From Halichondria panicea (taxonomy: Eukaryota; Porifera; Demospongiae; Suberitida; Halichondriidae), in the NCBI RefSeq assembly GCF_963675165.1, contig NC_087378.1, forward strand, positions 1,299,001-1,363,000: a DNA stretch of 64,000 bases. Direction: 5' to 3'. The notes beneath the pieces are model-generated. The model was not told the DNA's origin, ran no database searches, and worked only from the letters and a program-made list of their open reading frames with translations. This document shows positions 13,301 to 32,645 of this stretch, one piece after another. A program made the translations under genes and the position numbers. Numbering within the stretch: position 1 is the first letter of the stretch; each line of letters starts with the position of its first letter.

Positions 13301-16300
13301 TGATCATGTGACCCACCTCGAGTGCCTCCTCCAGTCTGTAGTTGTCGTTGGCCTTGAGGAATGTGTAGACGGCCTCAGGCTGGTAGCGACAGAGCAGCTC
13401 CAGGTAACGCTCCACCACGTGAGAGGGAGGGGCTATCTCTTGCTTCGACTGAGACCTGTACAATAGTTAAGTTAAAAACTAAAGTGCCACACCTATTAGG
13501 CTATCAACAAGGTATCATTTGATACCCCTCTTACACAAAAACAGTCAGTCACAACTTGCACAGGAGAATGTGTGCAGTTTATACATGTACAGTAGCTGTA
13601 AGAAAGTGGAGAGAGTGGGGAACTTACTTAGGGTCAAAAATCCCCTGTAAGAAGTTGAATTGCATGGCTGCATCAGGTTGTAGCTTGTAGGAGACCTCGG
13701 CCAACTCCAGTGGAAAGTCGAGGAGAACAAGACGTGCAGTTCCTCGTACGTCCGTGTCTACGAGCAGATGGATACTCGCTAGTACCGCTCGAGTGAGTTC
13801 CTCTCTGTCTGGTTCTGTGTACTGGTCCTCGTTCATCACAGCGTGAATGTAGGCAAACGATTGTTGCTGCATACAGAGAAAGCATACAGTAAAACACACA
13901 CAGGTGGTATTGATGCAAAAATAGATCTAGCTCTCATTGAAAGCTAAACTAACCTGAGTACATGCATGTTGCAATAATTAGCTAGGTGCTATAAAACAGT
14001 ATAAAGGTCAATGCAACTGAGACTCACTATTCGATGCTTGTCTCTAAGATAACAAGAGAGCACTTTCCCAAACTGTCGCTTCTTCTCGTACAGTAGCTCA
14101 CACAAACGATAGCTGTACACACGGAGAACCTGATAATAAACTAAACATGTATATACACATGTATGCATGTGCTGCCTACCCCCTCCCCTCCCTTTGTGTG
14201 ATGACATCATACCCCCAACATCTTAAGGGATTAACTCACAATCTTGCACTCTCAGCTTTCACTAGAAGCTTCTCCTCGTCAAACTTCTTGAGGACCCCAG
14301 CATTCCATAGCTCCAGCAGTGCCTGCAGGTGGGGTGCATGTAATAATACCAATCAGAATCATTGTCGCAAGCTGAGTAAGGTATGTATCTAATGTACAAC
14401 AGCTATTTAACACTATTCTCATTTGATGTTTTTCATAGAGTCATTTGGGGAACCCCCTATAATCACCTGTTCTCTCTCCTCATTAACGAGGTCTTCGTCA
14501 GCATGAGTGATGTAGTTGAGCACCTGTAACCAGTGGCAACAGTGGTGAGAGGATACCGTCTCCAATAATGTGGGCGTACCTGATCATAGACGTGTTCGTC
14601 CACTCGAATACCAGCTCTGTACTTTGCACCCTGCCGAGCCAGGAAAGTAAACAAGGACCCCACCTGCGACGGCTGTACAGAGAGAAGGGGGGTAGGTAAT
14701 TAAAGTATTGCGTTGAGTCACGTGATTAATGAAAGCACTGGGAATGGTCTTACTAGCTAGTACTTTATCCCTCTGGATCTAATAACAATCCAACTACAGT
14801 GTATAGGCTCCTTAAGTTATGTCAGCTGAAGTCAGCTGTCAGTTAATTTTTTCTCTGGTGTATTTTTTACAAAGTGACTCACTGAAAAGGTGCTGTGTTT
14901 GTCGTGCACCATCACAATGAGCAGTATGTCCACCACTGCCTGTCTACTGGGGATACCCAGAGCTCTGCACATACGTAGTAACACAGCTGATACAACAATC
15001 TCTATATACATGTAGATGCACTGTCATGGCAACAACATAATTATGCTTTACTACAAGCTACAGTAGTGTACGTGGATCGTCCTCGTGTAGTGCTTATGCC
15101 TGTATATTTCATAAATGCTATATTTATTACACATGTACAGTATTGTGTTGGACACACTTACTCCGAGTCTGTGCTGTCGAAATCCTGCTCTTCAAAAGCC
15201 TGTATACAGTGTAGCCAGGGTAGAAAAAAGCAATATAATATATACAGTACAAATCAGAGGCATAGCTTTTTGGTAAGACAAAACCACACATAGAACACAT
15301 AAATCACTGTAGAATGTTTTAATAGTCTATCAGGAATTCTAGTAATGGCTCTCAAAGCAAGCTTGCTTGGTCTAACTCCTTCGAGTGGAACAAAGCAGTG
15401 AGTATATGTAATTAAGTAGATAGACTCACAAGAGCAATGACGTTGAGGAACTCTCGCGTGTCAAAGTTGAGCAGTGTTCTGATGTGAGGGTAGCTGGCCT
15501 TGTCGGTAGGGTTGTGCACGTTGGAGGAGTTCAGGAGAATCTCTAGTACCTGTACAAGAGGAGAGGAGGATGTGAATACTGATGCTGTGTCGTATAAAGC
15601 CATCTTGGTGGCCCTATAATCAAGTTCATGTACATTGAATAGTACACTGCACACTACAGTGCATTGCAGTACACTTGCAACAGAGAATTGCCCAACAGCA
15701 AAACCACAATTAGATAATAATTTCTAAGCCTAAACTTGCACCAAGCAAGAGTACTCTAGCTGTCTTGCACGTGTGTATGTGTATAAGCCCCTCAACAAAG
15801 GCCACCTCTGTATAATGGCCAACATTGCTCTCAAAGGTGTGACTCTGTTATAGATCCACGGACTGTACTGTCTAGGTAACATGTAAAAAGCAAACTGAAC
15901 TGATAACCATTTTTCAGCAGACTCTCCTTGAACCTCTCTAGGCATGGGCTTGCCCTTCCCCCCTAAAAATTACATGTACAGTCAGTCAAACCGTTGCAAG
16001 CATCGTTGAAATGTACATACTAAGCTTTTCAAGAATGCTATTCAGTTTGGCCCTAATGAAGAGCAAGTATACATGTAAAGCTAGAATGTGATAATAATTA
16101 TTATACTACACGGCAAGTGCACTGCAATCCACTGTATGTATCTGTATGTATGTATGTGATGACTAAGAAGTGTTAATGACTAGGGACAGAATAGGTGTGG
16201 CTTAGTGGTTAGGGTGGTGGCTTAGTAGATTAGATGATAGATTAGGCGTGGGTTCGATTCCCTCAGAGTATTATATTGATGTCAGCCTTCCCCTCCGTTC

Positions 16301-19300
16301 AGAGGATTGTTAATGATATTATTATTCATAACTGTAGTTTTGCTCTCAGGAAAATCTCTGTTGCAAGTGCACTGCAATCCACGCTATGAATAATTATTAT
16401 TGTACAGGCAAAATACTACTTCTTTGTTGGATGACCCTTTTCTTTAGCAGTAAAGATCATCTAACGAGTTGTTCAATAATAGACAGAAACCCCATCCATG
16501 GTAAAGGATCATCTAATTAATGAGTTCCTTACAAACACTTCATTCATGATAAAAAAAAATCACACCACTTTTCCCCCAGCGACTTACTGCTTGCTTGGCT
16601 CTGAGTACATTGTCAGGTGAGATGGTTCCCTTGGGGTAGGCCAGTCCAGCCAGAGTGCACCTACAGACAGGGGGCACAGTGTACGAGTTATGGCTTAGGT
16701 TGAGTCACTCACCTGATGTATACCAGTAGCTTGTAGCCAATCTTGAGGTAGCCATCTGAAAGTAAAGTAAAGTCACATTATATGCTGCACAACAGCTATA
16801 TCTTATGTACATACATTATACTTTTCACAGTGCATTGTTCAATTCAATATGAACAGTTACTATCAGCAGTTGTTGTGTAGGTCACAGGAAGGTCTGTAAC
16901 AACACGGATATATTATGCTGAGATGGGCTGATTTTGACTAAAACTAAGGCCTTCAAATGTCACAGCCCATAGCTTTATTTAAATCGGTCATACTGACTGT
17001 GCAGTTACTACAGTTACTACACAAAACTGTCACATCTACGGAGAGCAGCCTGGCTGAGAGACTAGCCAATTACCTGTTAGGGGTTTGCCTTTCTTGAGAG
17101 CGGCTCTTAACTGAAGCAGGAGCTCTATCAGTGGTGTACTGTAGTCATCCAGCCCGGCATTATAGACGTGGATCATGGCGTCAAACAGCTGCTGGGACCA
17201 ACACATCTCAATCACCTGTACAGGGAGGGAATGTGTGCACAGTTATGTGGGGAGGGGGTTCAAATTCATACACACATGGATAGATTTTTGCAATTAGTTT
17301 CCTAATGTATTTTAAGGTATCCACAGTTGCTACGAAACGGTACACAGGTAAACCAGAGGAGGTCCGACATGAGTACCTCGATTAGGCTGAAATACATGCA
17401 TCAATGACTTTACTGTTGAAGTTTGCATGTGACCAAGTCTAATCAATCGAGGTATACTCGTGTCGTATCTCCTCTGCAGGTAAACACTTGCGACGACACG
17501 TATATTTATAAAGTACTGTTTAGTGACTCACTAGTAGTACTGAGTTAATTACCTGGTGAATGTCCAGGCACTGTGGGTTCAGCTGCAAGATGCATGTCTC
17601 CAACAGCTCGTATTCCCCGCGCTGAGAGTAGTGCTCTGAGATCACATGACAGATGATCATTGCATAGCTATAGAGACACACTAGCTATAATAGCTCGATC
17701 AGGCCCTTAATCGCGAGGCAACGTTTTTGAAAAATGGAAACCTCTTTGTGAAGGCATATAAAGGGCTTATAACAAGAAGAAGGCACAGCATGCAACTCAC
17801 TATCTACCCTACGTACGACAACTGACCAATGAAATCCTTGGAAACGACCGTTCTGACTGAGCGTATCTTGTCGTCTTTGATATAGCGAGATAACTGCTCC
17901 AGAAACACAGCCTTGCTCAGATTGTCCTCGCTACTAAACGTGTCGTAGATACCACCAAACAGTAAGTCACTGCATGCAGTAAAGAGATAATGCACTTATA
18001 TATATTAGGCAATTAAGATGAGAAATGATGTAAGTACTAAAGAAATGTACACACAAACAGCTCTAGTAAATATTTGTATAGGGGAAGCAGTAGAAGTAGT
18101 ATCTGTTGAACTGAAAGATGACAAAAAACCGCCGGGAGTGGCAGGCATTCCAATAAAACTGTCGGTATACAAAACAAGTCTAGGTGCTACGTTGAAAGGT
18201 TTCACCAAAGTGTATTATATATAACAGTCACACAAAAGAATAGCATCAGTCTAGAGAAGTGAGCTGAAAACCAAGCAAAGCATGAATGTCAGAGTATTGG
18301 TAGGTGTCTACTGTCTAGTGGCAGCAGCTGCTCTTGCAGAGGTACAAGCCAGGGGAACCAAGGGTAAGCAATGCACTTACAGTTATGTAAGCTATACAGG
18401 CCTATAGCTCACTTGTCTGCAGTGGTTGACAAATAGAGTTCGTACTTTAGTAATGCTTTCTTCAGGGAAAACAAGAACAAGACCAGCAGGTGAATCTACT
18501 TTTCCCTTACCTACCACACCACCTAGAAATGTTTCACTACGAGTTACTACACCATCCATGAAAAAAGTTACTGGAGGGTCTAGTCAAGCACAAGCTACAA
18601 CAAACGAGTCTATTTCAAACCAGACAACTACAGCTGCAATGCACGAAACAGAGACCACTGCACATGCAGCTATGACCACAGTATCTACCATGAACGAGAC
18701 AGAAGCAGACAAATCGAGCTCTATAACTACTCCAACGATGGATACAGAGAGTGAGCAGATGACTCTAGTGATGGCAATAGTGGGGTCTGTAGTGGGGCTA
18801 TTGCTACTCCTCGTTGTTGTGGTATGTGTCATCACCATCTGTACTGCAGCTGCTTCTCGACAAAAGATCAAAACATCCCCAGGACTAAACAAGTGCGTTA
18901 AAATGCACTCCACACCTAAAACAGCTGCATTACTCCCACTAGTTATTTACAAGACATCCTGCAGCAATAGACAAATCACTTGTTTGAAATACCACACACA
19001 CACACATACATGCACACATTTTAAAAGTTAACAAACACACACACACACACACACAGTATCGACCATTCATTGGACAATCCAACATATGGCAACAAAGAGC
19101 AACAAGAAGAAGAGAGCGAAATGGGTGGAGCCAAGCCGGCAGAGGGACACATCTACCAGGTCTTAGAGCGACCACCACTACAGCCATCATCAGCTGCACA
19201 CGCCTATGAGATAGTGGACTGTGATACTGAAGATGACTCTAGTACTGGTACTGGTGGTGGATCACATGACTCCAGTACTGGGGTATCACAGTTGACCACC

Positions 19301-20657
19301 GCCTCATCTTGCAACAACTCATCAGACACTGAGAAGAAACGATGCACACATCACGAGTACGAGATTGTACCAAGTTTCAATAATGCTCCCAGGTCGAGAC
19401 TATCCAACTATGATCATTTGATAGAGAAAGATGGAGGAGCTACTAGCCACAGAAGACACTCGCTGAATGATCGTTTGAGTTTCAGCACAGCCACACACGA
19501 ATATGACACTATACACAAAAAAGAAATGATACAAAACACTATCAAAACGAGTGATGACTACTCTGCCCTGGAGGTCCATGGCTATGCAGTACTGAGACCA
19601 CACCCCTCTGCCACACGATCACCCGGGGGGAGGAGCATGAGCACAACACAAGACGGAGAGTACTCGCACCTTATGCATCACTAGTCACAATAACTATGCA
19701 TGCTACTATACGAAACATACAGCACTTCATAAAATGTTTGCACGCGTAACTATTATTTTGCTTATAATTATCATGCATATACCGTAACAAACAACACATG
19801 AATATAAGCACTTCTTTCACTTCCTTCAATGTTTACGATACAGATTTTCCCATAGATAGATAATTGCTAGGGAATCAATGTTTTGTTATTCAAAATTAAC
19901 TTTGTGTGTCCACAATAATTATGAAATGGTGATGTCACATGTACTACTCAATTACACCTACACACATGCACGTACCTCCTGTTGATTCTTAGACAAGCAT
20001 CGAATGCCCACTGCACCAAGGTCTGAAATAATATAATACCGACAGACATTGTAATGTGAAGTATGTGTTATCGTACATCCCTACAACACTAGGTCAAACA
20101 AAGCCAAAATAAGTGCATTATATAGACAAGCCATAATCACACAATTATAGTCCTGAAACAATAGATACAACCCAGGAAATACACACCCTACACCCTAGCT
20201 AGAGATTGGTAGCTATGAGGTTACCTTGTAGTGGAGTCGCAGCTGTCTCTCGTTAGAGGAGCTGGGTTTCTGCATCATGACCCCAATGTCCATGTACGCC
20301 TGGAGGATATCAATCACCTAGCAACAAGGGGGGAGATAGCAATCAGTAATGTCTCTGATTACAAGGTCTGCAATAGATAACTAGTTATACTTCGACAAGT
20401 AGTAAGAGTTGCTACAATGTACTACACACAACACACTAAGAAACCAACCTGCTCTGCTACTTGCTCCCTCTTTTTTTTAGGACTACCGGAAAGCCCTGAT
20501 AAATGAATAGAGAGATCATGTCACATGTTAACAACCTTGATTAGTATAGACATGCATGCACTCACCAACAACAGCATGTGCCTTTCCCTCGTACAACTCT
20601 AGCCCCAGCTGCAGGGCCTCCACAAACCGACCCTCCCTCACTAGGCGACCAAGACGC

Positions 20658-20694
<37 letters not shown>

Positions 20695-23600
20695 GTGTGT
20701 ATGTGTTGTGTTGTGTGTGTGTGTGTGTATGTGTTGTGTTGTGTGTGTGTGTGCATGAGAAGAGCTAGGTAAGTATAAGTAATGTAAGTAAAAACCCACC
20801 CATATTTACAAAACTGCAGCTATAGGGTAACATTTCTAAGAATGTCCATAAATTGGTGCCAATTCTCTAAGACAAAATAAAGGACATTATGGGATACATG
20901 TACAAAGAGCTAGACACACCTCTTTCCATGTCTTGATAGTGACAACGTGTACTGCCTTGAGCCCCAGTAAGAGTAGTTTGCTCTGGTAGCTCAGCACGGA
21001 GGAGTAGCAGGCGTGCTCACTGGCCACCATCTGACAGTAGGGTGGATGCATGGAAATATAATAATTATGACATAGATAGTAGTACTTCTAAGCTTTCAAA
21101 GAGTCAGAAAATCGTTGAAATTGGATCCAGTTACGGCAGCTAAAAGAGTCCCTGAACAATTGATTGTAGTTGAAAACATCTTTCAACAACTATAACTTTA
21201 TACTGTTGATACAATTTCAATAGCAATAGAAAGAGACCTTTCAAATGGTGCCATCAAAGTTTATAATTGAGAGACAAAATTCGGCCATACCATGCCCATG
21301 TTCAAGGCCGAAAAATGACAAATTATGGCCCCATCGAAATTTGGAAAGGTTTCTTTATAAAAATCATAACATTTTCGACATTGGATCACGTACTAAATAT
21401 GTGGTAGCACAGTGTGTATATTGTACAGAGTAAACCTTGTACAACACACTAATCAGACAAGGAGGCCTCCTCCTCCTCCTTGGACCTTGTAGCACAGTGT
21501 GTATATTGTACAGAGTAAACCTTGTACAACACACTAATCAGACAAGGAGGCCTCCTCCTCCTCCTTGGACCTTGTAGCACAGTGTGTATATTGTACAGAG
21601 TAAACCTTGTACAACACACTAATCAGACAAGGAGGCCTCCTCCTCCTCCTTGGACCTTGCAAGAACTCACCAGTGCTCGGCTGACATTGCCACCTGTCTC
21701 TATGGACTTGAAAAAGCTCGAGCTGTACACCAACTCCACCTGTTTCAGATCCAGCACCTGCACAACAAAACATTCACGATTGAAGCTAGTTAGTGGTATA
21801 GTTCAGGTACATAGGCCAAATGCACCATTGGTACATGTGCTGGTGCTGGTTAGAGCTTACCTCAATCTCACTGTCTGTCTTCACGCTGAGCAGGTGGATT
21901 CTCTCTGTTGTATCCATGGCAACCACAGTGTACGCATTAATCCACTGTTAGTAATCAAACAGCAGTGATCAATCATGACAACAACACAACACGTGTACAC
22001 TTACCCTGAAACTAGCAATCTCAAAACTGACTTCGAGTTTCCTAAGTAGTCGAAAGTTTGGTCCAGTTTTGCTGTTGAAGTACTGTGTGCAGAAACAACA
22101 GCATCACTAACACTACTACCCACACACACCCACACACACACGCACACACACAGACACAGTGTTTAACAACTACCATTCATGTGTTAACCACAACATGTCA
22201 CCTGAATGTAGTTTATCTTGTTCCCTTTTGCAGCAGCAAGGACCTGATAGTGAAAGTGAAACAGTACAAACTATATCAGCTAGATGTACATACAGCTGCA
22301 CTCACAGGGTCAACGGTGGTGTACTTCTTCTTGGTTGTGGAGGAACGATGCTCTATGACCACATGATGCCAGGCCAGCTGTGGCAGGCAATGCGGCTTGC
22401 CCTGGGGGGAGGGGGGTATGTATAAATGGCAAAAATTGAATTGAAGGCAATTAAATTACACTATCAAAGGGTAGGGAAGTGAGTACATGTTTGATTAGTA
22501 TTCATGCATGTACCGAATGTTTTGGCAAACTTTTGTGAACGTTGATCAATTCGCAAAAATAAAATTGCAAAACATAATTAGTACTGGTAATTACACACGA
22601 TCCTTTGCCAGAGCGCAATAGTTAGACCGCAAAGGATCAATTTTTCTGCTGATTTGGCTCATTTGCAAAGATTTTTCGCTCGCAAAATATTCTAGTGATA
22701 CGTACGGTATACCTATAGTTGATTCAGAATATTAAGTGCTTACTCTCAGAGGTAAAGAGATGAGGCCTTTCAGCTCCGGGGCTAGAGAGAGAATAAGAAC
22801 CTGTAAAGAGGGTGTGACCAGGTTAGCTTGAGGTGGAGGGATGCATGCAGGGAGAGTAGGAGTAATATATATACCTGGGTCACTGTTGCTATGGCAGCAA
22901 TAGAACAGTCTCTCAAAGGAGACTCCTCTCGATTTTCCAGGAGAAGGGGTTCAAAGGTCAAGGCCTCACCGTGACTACAAGGGAGTACAGTGTGAGTGGG
23001 ACGTGAAAATGTTACTCTCTCAAGAAGTGAAAACTTACCATCCTGAGAAGATGCACTCAGCGACCCATGACCTCACTAATGCACGTCTGTAGAGAGTGAT
23101 GTCATAGATACATGTTAGGCATGTACACATTAGTGTTGTGCTCACTTGAATTTAATCATGAAGATGTTACCACCTGTGTTGCTGAAGAGCACCAAGTTCG
23201 GATCATCAGTGAACTGGAGGGGGGGCACACAGTCTATACATGCAGTCATGCAGTTACAGCTAGTGTAGTCTAGGTGATAGACTTTACTATAATTATAGCT
23301 ACTAAATATACGTGCAGTAAATGGTCATCACAAAGACTGATTTTCATACATGTATACACATGCCATGCAGTCATGTAGAATGGTTTAACACTAATTGCTT
23401 GCTCAGGTAAAGCGCAAATGAGTTAAAGAACCTCTAGAACATGCTAGGATACCCACATGTGAGAATTAGGGACAGTGAAAATCTTAAGGCATTAATTAAG
23501 CATAGCAGAGAAATATTTCCCCACGCACCTTCACGTTGAGTACCCCGAACCCAGGAGGGTGGAGGTCTTCCATGAACCGCAGACACTTGTTTGTGGTCAC

Positions 23601-25727
23601 GTCCCAGTGTGTGATCTGATTGGACGACAGAGCATTATCACACTGCGAACAATATCAATTATAATCCCTCACCAGTCCCTTTGAGTGTCCGACTAACATC
23701 CTGGTACCATCAGCGCTGAGGTCCAGCGTTGACACCGCCCCAAACGCACCCACTGCACAGGGACACAGTCAACACCTTTATACAATTACATACCTGTATA
23801 CAATGGAATGTAGCTACATACACACTCAAAGGATGGAGAGGCTACTGGCTACTGGCTAGGTGTACTCACTGTCCACATTGGCTCCTCTAGTGTATGGACT
23901 CAACACACACTTGAGCTGTTCCTGAGAGTCTGCAGAGACAAGATGGTGGTGGTATGAATAAGTCTGACTCCAACCAACCAACTAAAACTATAGGGCCAAA
24001 TACAATTGTCAGTCATTACTCATTACATAATTGTGAGACATGCTAACACTGTGTGGTACACTGCACTACCATTCATCGTAGCTAGATCGCTTTACAGTTA
24101 AACTCACCAAACACGAGAACTAGTCCATGAGAGGTACCCACAGCGTAGTACTTGCCATTCGCAGCCTGGGGGCATGGAAACAGCTGTTATATTAGCGTGC
24201 CATAATTATTCTAATTGCAGCCAAATGGAACTCGCCATTCACTCAAATGCACTGTATGTAATTAATTGGGTGTGGTTTACCAGGGTGGTGGGGAGGCCAG
24301 CTTCACTGTGAGTCTGTGTACAGAGAGAATTCGTATTTTTAGTTAATACAAAGGAGCTTGTGGCTTGCCATAACAATACTGGTATTATATATAATGATGT
24401 GTACAACATGCACGGTTACAGTAATGTAACACAAGCTTTCTACCAGCTCAAGTTTGCTCAGCTGTATAGCAACCAGTCAGGAATGTGCTTCATGCAGTTG
24501 GTATGTTATAGCAGTTGCAGTAACTCACCGTGGCTTGAGACAGCTGGTTGGCTATCCCTTTCAGCACAGTCTGCCTCAGTATGGCACCCTCCATGCTGTC
24601 AGAGCTAGAGGCCACCTGGGTACTGCAGGGGGAATAACGGTACACATTATACACTTAAATTACAAGACGCTACAGCTAACTATGATTGCTGATAATTAAC
24701 TTGATGAGAATGTTCAATTTTACAGCTAAAAGATGCCTTCTGTAACTCTAAGAGACGTATATAATTATACCACATTTCACATTTTGTGTTTATATCAAGA
24801 AGATATGATGGGCTATAGATTTTTGGGATTCAATGTGTCACAGTGTATGAGCTGATAGAAGATTATCTTACATCTGTTCCTGAGGCTGGAAGCTTGCGGT
24901 GAGGCTGTCTTGTTCCCCCTCCACCAGTTCAGAGATGCCTAGCTCGTCCAGGGTGGGGGCGGAGCTCATATCCTGGCGGGGGGGGGGTAGAGGGAAAGGG
25001 TGTGTGTGCATGTCAGTAATATTGAATGCATTACTTCAAGAGTGTGGTATATACGCAATCAACTCTGTGTAAGAGTTAATAGGATAAGCAATTGAAGTCT
25101 GAGTACTATACTGAATTGACTACCTATAAGCATGCAGATACTTAATACAGCTCGAATAATTATGTGTAAACACACGCTATATAATTATGCTGGGTATTGA
25201 TTGCAAGGGCTCCATTACAGTTTTCACTTCCTGTGCACAGTAAACAAATTATACTCACCTCATTCAGGATGTCGTTGAGATCTGGCTGCTGGTCCAGGAC
25301 TGGGATATCGTCCTCAAAACTCAGCTACATACAAAATCAAACTGGCATGCACCGTGGTACAATCACGTATATCTCTATGACAACATGTGTAGGCTCGTGC
25401 AAGGGGGGGATCAATGTGGCAACTGAATGGCATCTTGACTCTACGGAACTCTATGAAATGATCCACCGACAGTTACGGACAATTTTTTTACACAGCTAAT
25501 ATACTCGATGTGTATCTACAGACTAGACTAAATCAGGCAGATTACACACGGCCCCAGCTAGAGAAGGTACGTGTACATTTATAAATACATACCTTTGCCT
25601 CTGCATCCTTGTCCAGGATAGAGTGCAGCTGGTGTGCTGCATTCAGATTGGCCGATATCTGAGAGAGGGAGCTCAACTGATCCATGGACTGGGCCTCCAC
25701 CCTGCTCTTTGATACAATGGTTGCCAT
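10320..25727 (-). CDS. VPS8: VPS8, CORVET endosomal tethering complex subunit
   Basis: Rebuilt as 46 GT-AG exons from ATG 25727 to TAA 10320-10322; exon lengths sum to 4143 nt (1380 aa), against ~1430 aa in vertebrates. VPS8 is the CORVET-specific subunit that tethers early endosomes with Rab5. Visible along the protein: acidic N-terminus with DLNDILNE; a beta-propeller region (GTSHGLVLVF, GHSKGL..ITHWDV, HPPGFGVLNVK, TGGNVSRAL); then the alpha-solenoid with strongly conserved blocks ASYPHIRTLLNFDTREFLNV (15430-15549), PSQVGSLFTFLARQG (14580-14672) and FYRLCELLYEKK (14028-14112). Near the C-terminus is a RING-like zinc finger: CVIC (exon 11450-11622), then CGHLYHASC and CVVC (10858-10987). 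The protein ends LRLAPPKLSD, like the vertebrate tail. The intron 17970-19975 contains a gene on the other strand. Several introns hold mobile elements, and one has a minisatellite that duplicates its splice donor. Starts ~305 bp after the GalNAc-transferase stop. Confidence 0.95.
12431..12621. repeat. Six-copy 32-33 bp minisatellite overlapping a VPS8 splice donor
   Basis: Six copies of AACTAGTCT(C)AGTTGTACCTGCCCCGCCCTCCC (given here as alternating pieces AACTAGTCT, AGTTGTACCT, GCCCCGCCCTC) lie end to end. On the coding (minus) strand each unit carries GGGGCAG/GTACAACT, identical to the true donor at the end of exon 12611-12772. The array thus multiplies the 5' splice site inside the following intron. 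Confidence 0.9.
16190..16385 (+). repeat. tRNA-derived SINE in a VPS8 intron
   Basis: TGGCTTAGTGG (about 16198) matches the RNA polymerase III A box and GGTTCGATTCC (about 16252) matches the B box, ~50 bp apart. The interval is tRNA-like but the stems are degraded, so it is not a working tRNA gene. A ~20-bp sequence (GCAAGTGCACTGCAATCCAC) occurs on both sides, at about 16114 and 16364, and could be a target-site duplication or an internal repeat. Lies between VPS8 exons 15430-15549 and 16588-16660. Confidence 0.65.
17354..17476. mobile_element. Foldback MITE, CAGAGGAGG family, copy 1
   Basis: Imperfect palindrome of ~123 bp. The left end CAGAGGAGGTCCGACATGAG is matched by a right end of CGTGTCGTATCTCCTCTG. 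Arms extend ~38 bp. Non-coding, in a VPS8 intron. Related elements occur at 32160, 32982, 53324 and 53458. Confidence 0.75.
18282..19684 (+). CDS. Nested gene: mucin-like type I membrane protein with multi-YxxPhi cytoplasmic tail
   Basis: Three exons on the plus strand (18282-18363, 18466-18892, 19057-19684), phases 1 and 2, 378 aa, inside one VPS8 intron on the opposite strand. Residues 1-24 form a signal peptide (MNVRVLVGVYCLVAAAALA). Residues ~30-125 are Thr/Ser-rich with several N-x-S/T sites (NVS, NES, NQT, NET), a heavily O-glycosylated stalk with no globular domain. One transmembrane helix follows (about 127-155: VVGLLLLLVVVVCVITI). The tail (~220 aa) begins with NPTYGN, a PTB-type NPxY motif, then has YQVL, YEIV, YEIV, YDHL, YDTI, YSAL, YAVL and YSHL, evenly scattered among Ser/Thr/His-rich linkers. 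Such motifs bind SH2 domains when phosphorylated, or clathrin adaptors when not. A signalling or endocytic adaptor receptor is inferred. I know no named family. The last 3' splice site is formed by a CA repeat ending in CAG. Confidence 0.8.
19031..19056 (+). repeat. AC microsatellite forming the 3' splice site of the nested gene
   Basis: About ten AC units run directly into CACAG, the acceptor of exon 19057-19684 of the nested membrane-protein gene. There is no ordinary pyrimidine tract next to the AG. Confidence 0.75.
20658..20756. repeat. GT-rich microsatellite at a VPS8 splice acceptor
   Basis: Interrupted (GT)n. Read on the VPS8 (minus) strand it is (CA)n ending in CAG, immediately followed by exon 20566-20656. 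Confidence 0.85.
21403..21660. repeat. Three-copy tandem repeat, unit 85-86 bp
   Basis: Copies start at 21403, 21489 and 21574 with GTAGCACAGTGTGTATATTG and end with CCTCCTCCTCCTCCTTGGAC. Nearly identical to one another, so recent. It ends ~10 bp from VPS8 exon 21671-21757, on its intron side. Confidence 0.9.
22511..22709. mobile_element. MITE with TACCG ends (family C), in a VPS8 intron
   Basis: About 200 bp bounded by TACCGAATGTTTTGGCAAAC on the left and GCAAAATATTCTAGTGATAC..GGTA on the right. Shares the internal string TTTTTCTGCTGATTTGGCTC with copies at 45208-45392 and 47918-48112. Non-coding. Confidence 0.75.
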
Positions 25728-26032
25728 CAGGTTTCTCTCTCACGTACATCAACGAGCTACTAGCTCCTCTCCAGCACAATTTATGGCTTGCAATCGACCT
25801 AGTCTAATAAGAGCTTGCTTGTAATGCTTTTTTACTGGTCAGAGATGATAGTACAGCCTCATTTGGGACTGGTAAACAACCTACAGAGCTAGAGACCTTG
25901 TCTCTTTTTATGAGTTTCAATGTTACTCTCAATATGAAATACTGATAATTAGACTAAAAAGAGAGGGCGGAGCTCAGCTCTGAAACTAAGGCAGGTTGTG
26001 AATAAAGATAATTTGTGATAATTGGAGTGATA
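25728..26032. promoter_or_regulatory. Short spacer between GalNAc-transferase stop and VPS8 start
   Basis: 305 bp that must hold the GalNAc-transferase 3' UTR and the VPS8 promoter/5' UTR, or lie within one transcript. An AT-rich stretch around 25990-26035 is the likely polyadenylation side. No clear core promoter motif seen. Confidence 0.45.

Positions 26033-32645
<6,613 letters not shown>

Noticed and set aside
16190-16270. A true tRNA gene
   Set aside because: A and B boxes are good but acceptor and anticodon stems do not pair; better explained as a SINE.
18018-18224. 68-codon plus-strand ORF just upstream of the nested gene
   Set aside because: Separated by a stop and without a splice link to exon 18282; no homology recognised. 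Could be 5' UTR but not called coding.
21245-21433. 62-codon ORF in a VPS8 intron
   Set aside because: No splice sites or domain; lies in an AT-rich repeat-like intron.
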